Source: Eucommia ulmoides (Eukaryota > Streptophyta > Magnoliopsida > Garryales > Eucommiaceae). Taken from it: 64,000 nucleotides of DNA. A program made the position numbers and the translations under genes. Location of the stretch: positions 21,818,243 to 21,882,242 of the forward strand of contig CM028333.1 of assembly GCA_016647705.1 (NCBI GenBank). Reading direction: 5' to 3'. The number at the start of each line of letters is the position of its first letter. Position 1 is the first letter of the stretch. Shown one piece after another: positions 60,101-64,000 of the stretch. The notes under the pieces were generated by a model that saw only the letters and a program-made list of their open reading frames with translations, was not told the origin of the DNA and did no database searches.

Positions 60101-61055
60101 TTCCATAGTGCTAAGTTTGATATCTTTAGCCAGATAAAGAGTGAGTTAAATCCACTAACCATAATGGGGCAAGCCATTCCTCACATTCTACTTGTTCACC
60201 GTCCAATCACAAAGGGTAATGCCCAAGCTTCTTGATTTGTTCCATTAGTAGGAGTTTAAATAAGAGTTGATTCCCATTAATTCACCCGATATGACAAGAT
60301 TTCCCCCCAATTAAGATGGATGTTTGGTTTACCGCATTAGGTACATTAAACTTGATTTTGAGATGCAGTTTCTAGAGTACCGTGATTGTTTCATGCAAAG
60401 GAAAGATCTTCAAATCTGTATCTAATAATTAGATATGATATTTATTATGATTTTCTACCATGACTTTATCCATGTATGTACTATCGAATCCTACACTATA
60501 CACTCATCATCACTCTCATACCCTACTTTATTTTCTACCTTACACCCACTCCTCAAAGTCATGACATTCTTAAGAAACTCACCATAATTTTCTACCAAAG
60601 TCTGACCCTCAATATTGGTCATGGTAAACCTTGGTAATTCTTCCAACTCTAACTTAGTTAATGTATCAATGAGTTTTTCTAGTTAGGACTCTAGATATTG
60701 GGCTTGGGGTTAAAGACGTTAAGAATTAGATTGCAAAGTTTTTGGAATACCTAACATCTTCTCCTAAAAAACCAGGCGTATATTATGAAACTTGAGGAGG
60801 GAGAGGAGGAGGAGATACTTGTGCATTGAACTTTATTAACTTTATTAAGGCTAACACCCTTTCCTCAAAACTAGGAGTATGTCATGAAGCTTTAGGAGGA
60901 TGTGACGTTTGAAGCTCATAATAATATTGATCCAAGTTCGTCCTAGGGGGTTCACGGGAGCAATGATACTTCCCCCACAAGTAGGTATTTGGGTATTGAT
61001 TATACTCAATTAGAGATAGGATAGAGTAGGATGAACATGCTCATGATCGAATAAA
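57101..61055. other. Unrecognised intergenic DNA
   Basis: A CT-rich, gene-5'-like stretch lies at 57570-58260 (CGCCGTTTGCCTTCTAGT repeated near 57640 and 57675; (CT)n at 58225-58247) without a convincing coding frame. A poly(T) tract at 57061-57090 precedes it. At 59430-61050 there is repetitive-looking sequence, including CTTTCCTCAAAACTAGGAGT against CTTCTCCTAAAAAACCAGGCG (about 60760 and 60860), that I could not assign. Confidence 0.4.
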
Positions 61056-61290
61056 CACTACTAGAAAAAAACATTTTTATCACGGTTAAAAACCGTGATA
61101 AAAAAGGTTTTTATCACGGTTTTTGGTCCCAGACCAAACCGTGATAGTATGTAATGTGATTAAAAGTAGACTTTTTATTACAGTTAAAAACTGAGATAAA
61201 AGACTTTTTATCACAATTAAAAACCGAGACGGTAGACTTTTTATATATCTTGGTTTTCAAATGTGATCAAAAGATCATATATATGTGATG

Positions 61291-61321
<31 letters not shown>

Positions 61322-64000
61322 CCATGATTATTTGGACATTATTTATCTTAGTTTTGTATCGAACCGAGATTGTTACCCTATTTTCTATCACATTTAAAAA
61401 CTGTGATAATTTCTCATATATATATTAAAAAAAAAAAAAATAACCCACAATTTTATAAAAATACTACAAAAATAACTAAAAATGAATTTCGCATTACATA
61501 AGAATTCTACGTCGACATAAAAAACACAACATTATCTTTAATACAAAAATCATAAACTTGAATTTCTATAAATATAAATGTCTAAAATGTAAAATTAATA
61601 TCAAGTATAAAATAAATAATAATAACTAACTTATGGTGAACTAATCTACCAATGTCTCGGTCGTAGAGCATCCAAATATGAAGTTCAACTAGCTTTTGTC
61701 ATCAGGTGATTCAAAAATGAAGTCCTGCAGTTAAAAAAACATTAAGTTAAAAAATACACTTGCAACTTAAAAAAAACAACTAGAAAAAAATAAAATTGCA
61801 GTTACAAAAACAAAATGCTTGAAAAAAAAATTAGCTAAAAAAATGCCATTATAATCACATTTAATAAAATGTTGCATGCACAGTAAGTGGTAGATAAGAA
61901 GAAACATCATATCATGGTTGAATGTAAAAGTTTACCAAACTCGGACAACAGGCTAGTAAGGACACCAGCGATGTTCAAAACACAAGAAAAACATGAGCCA
62001 AACATATGTATTAAGCCAAACATATGTATTAAACTATCTAAATACCTAAACTTAATCACATGTTACTTCAATGTTAGGAAACATTGAAATTACTGCATAT
62101 GATTTCATAAGAATACGAAAATGTCAAAATCATTGTCCAAATTCTTGAATAAAAAAAATTAGAGGGTGAAAAATGAATGTTGACCATTGATTCAACACAA
62201 GACAACCACATAAAGCACAAAAACCATTTGGATTCTATAAAATCAGCCACAGCCAGGATATAATTTATTTCTAAATTCACTTTAAAATGTCAACTGCAGA
62301 AGTACAGACACAGACACATGCATACCAGCAGAGTCTGAAATGGTGTAGCTCATTAGACAGCTCGGCATCATTTTCCCTGCACAAGAAAATCCATAAGATT
62401 ATACAATCACAACTAAAAACCAAAAACTGATGTATGATCATTCCTTTATTGGCTCATAAATCTGATGGCAAAAGAATAGTAATTATGATAGAATAATTTA
62501 TTGCACGAATAATAATTATCATAAGTATGTTTCAAAAACTACTTTCTCATAATTATCAAGGCGATTTTTGAAGTCTCAATATCCAACTTCAAAATCCAAC
62601 CTCTAGAACACCACCAATTACCACATAATCATCCTTAGGCATAAGAAGTCAATAATTTGAGTTCACAAACATACTCTTTAGCATAAGATGGGCTTTGTTG
62701 AATCATTGAGATGTATATTTCTTTCAATAATCTACTTATCATTACATATTGTCTCCAAAAAAAATTAATCTGTTAGGAGAAACAAAAAACCTATATCAAC
62801 TATCGCTAGAGAATTATAAGAATAAATGTAAGGAACATCTGCTGAATCAAAATCATGAGTTGAATGTAACATAAATACAAGAACAATTTCTCCTAACAGA
62901 TTCTTATTTGAGACATTCAACAAGCAAGAATTCAACAGATGTTTTACTTCGGCAGACATTCAACAGATATCAACGAGAAGATATTAAACAAACATTTTAA
63001 TTCAAAGAGCAACAATCCTAATCAAAATATGTAGAATATATTTTATTTTACATTTGATTGCAATCAATAATATCAAAACAACTCAAATTAATTAGATTTT
63101 GTAATGAAATGAACATTTTACCTCTGGGTATTCTTGATTAGTCAATTGTGCTACAAATTTCTAATAAAATTGAAAAATAAACAAACAAATTAGTAAATTT
63201 ATTACCTTCATCAATGGAACTGAGAACAGAGCAGAACTGAAACTGAGAACATAGCAAATATAAAACAGAAATCAGAAAACATAAATTGGGAACATAATAG
63301 AATTAGGGAACAGAATTGAGCAGAATGCTTGTCCATAGCAGCAATAATTTCAGAACATAAAATCAGGGTTACCAAATCCATTTTCGAATCAACGATAGTA
63401 TATGTTAATACAACTAATCAGAGTTAGGGTTCTAGAGGAAAGACGTACTGTATTGGGAAAAATCTAGGGAGCACTTATAGGTCTCTCTCATTCGCCTTTT
63501 CGATACCAACAAGATTTCGTCCACGTCTCCAACCTTTGATGCCTTTCCATTGTCATGTGGATGATTCGTAGTCGCGAATCGACTGAGGTCTTTCTCCACC
63601 ATCGGAGCAATATCGGGAGCTGAGATGGAGTCTCGATTGCCTTCACCTAATCGGATTTTTTTTTATCAATTTAGTCGGAGGAACCCTAAATCAGTGCCAT
63701 TATATCAGTTTATGGCTGTTCAGTCGGGAAAGAGAGAAAACCTACAATGATGATAAATCGTGGAGGAGAGATAATTAGGGCTAAGCATGAGGAGCCACAC
63801 CAACTATTTCATGTATAACTGTGAACCTAAATTAGTGAGCACGGTGGAAAATCAAGTAGAGAATTGCAGTGGCCAGCGAATCGAGAGTAGCGGCGTGAGA
63901 TTTTTAGGTTTTGGCCGAGGTTAGATTGTAAGAGCAGGGAAAAGAGAGAAGGCAGAGATCGTAAGAGAGAGATCTAGAGGAATGCTTCAGTTCAGATTGG
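61056..64000. mobile_element. CACTA (En/Spm-type) transposon, left end; right end outside the window
   Basis: CACTACTAGAAAAAAAC at 61056 is the typical plant CACTA terminal inverted repeat, preceded by AAA (a possible 3-bp target duplication). Subterminal repeats of TATCACGGTT and its complement fill 61076-61410, including a perfect 12-bp stem with a 3-base loop (61076-61102). The opposite end was not found, so the extent to 64000 is a lower bound. Strand cannot be set because no transposase is recognised. Confidence 0.75.
61689..63602 (-). other. Possible spliced gene inside the CACTA element
   Basis: Minus-strand pieces with splice-like borders: an open frame of 56 codons from ATG at 63602 to TAG at 63432 (MVEKDLSRFATTNHPHDNG...; the frame is open upstream to 63662). 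A 51-base block at 62376-62326 lies between CAG and GTATGC and reads ENDAELSNELHHFRLC. A terminal block starts at 61724 after CTGCAG with a stop at 61689-61691. I recognise no domain, and the connection between the blocks is unproven. It could be captured host sequence or transposon accessory coding. Confidence 0.3.

Noticed and set aside
59940..60420. Faint copia-like reading (CDVCKHGKSKD)
   Set aside because: Only a short resemblance to a pre-integrase region. The surrounding frames give no further domain.

Overview
The window is AT-rich eukaryotic nuclear DNA from a flowering plant, most likely a eudicot. It has GT-AG introns, Ty1/copia and Ty3/gypsy long-terminal-repeat (LTR) retrotransposons with plant-type primer-binding sites, a CACTA transposon end, and two plant-specific genes. 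I cannot name the species. Apart from those two genes, nearly all long open frames are transposon remnants or chance frames.

Layout. 1-368: minus-strand piece of an Athila-like element. 369-3221: decayed DNA. 3222-17901: an old 5'-truncated copia element with very long LTRs (SIRE/Maximus-like). A complete non-autonomous relative sits inside it (6563-15589, target duplication ATTAA). The 3' LTR of that relative holds an Athila-like solo LTR (12409-14123, duplication ATACC). 17902-20031: a second degraded copia. 21817-36389: a TNT1-94-like copia, itself split by a SIRE-like solo LTR (24327-26678, duplication AGTAT) and a rearranged minus-strand SIRE-like element (27022-32592, duplication AAGTT). 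36390-39252: low-complexity and repeat DNA.

The gene island is 39253-46370, all on the minus strand. An X8 (CBM43) secreted protein gene with three exons spans 39253-40886. An OBERON1/2-type PHD-finger gene with two coding exons spans 41773-44840, probably with an extra 5' noncoding exon near 46.1-46.4 kb. They are separate transcription units and nothing suggests a shared pathway.

46371-64000: mostly unrecognised AT-rich DNA, with an intact-looking Athila-like element that lacks coding capacity (48540-53566, duplication ACCTT, tRNA-Asp-type primer site), and a CACTA terminus at 61056 running off the right edge.

The most interesting signals are in transposon noncoding DNA. The leader of the TNT1-94-like element has four tandem hairpins whose stems show compensatory base changes around a conserved loop (22974-23257). 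Clusters of short palindromes occur in LTRs or leaders of three unrelated families: TCGGTCAACCGA-type in the SIRE-like LTRs and in the TNT1-like leader, and CCGCCTAGGCGG-type in the Athila-like LTRs.
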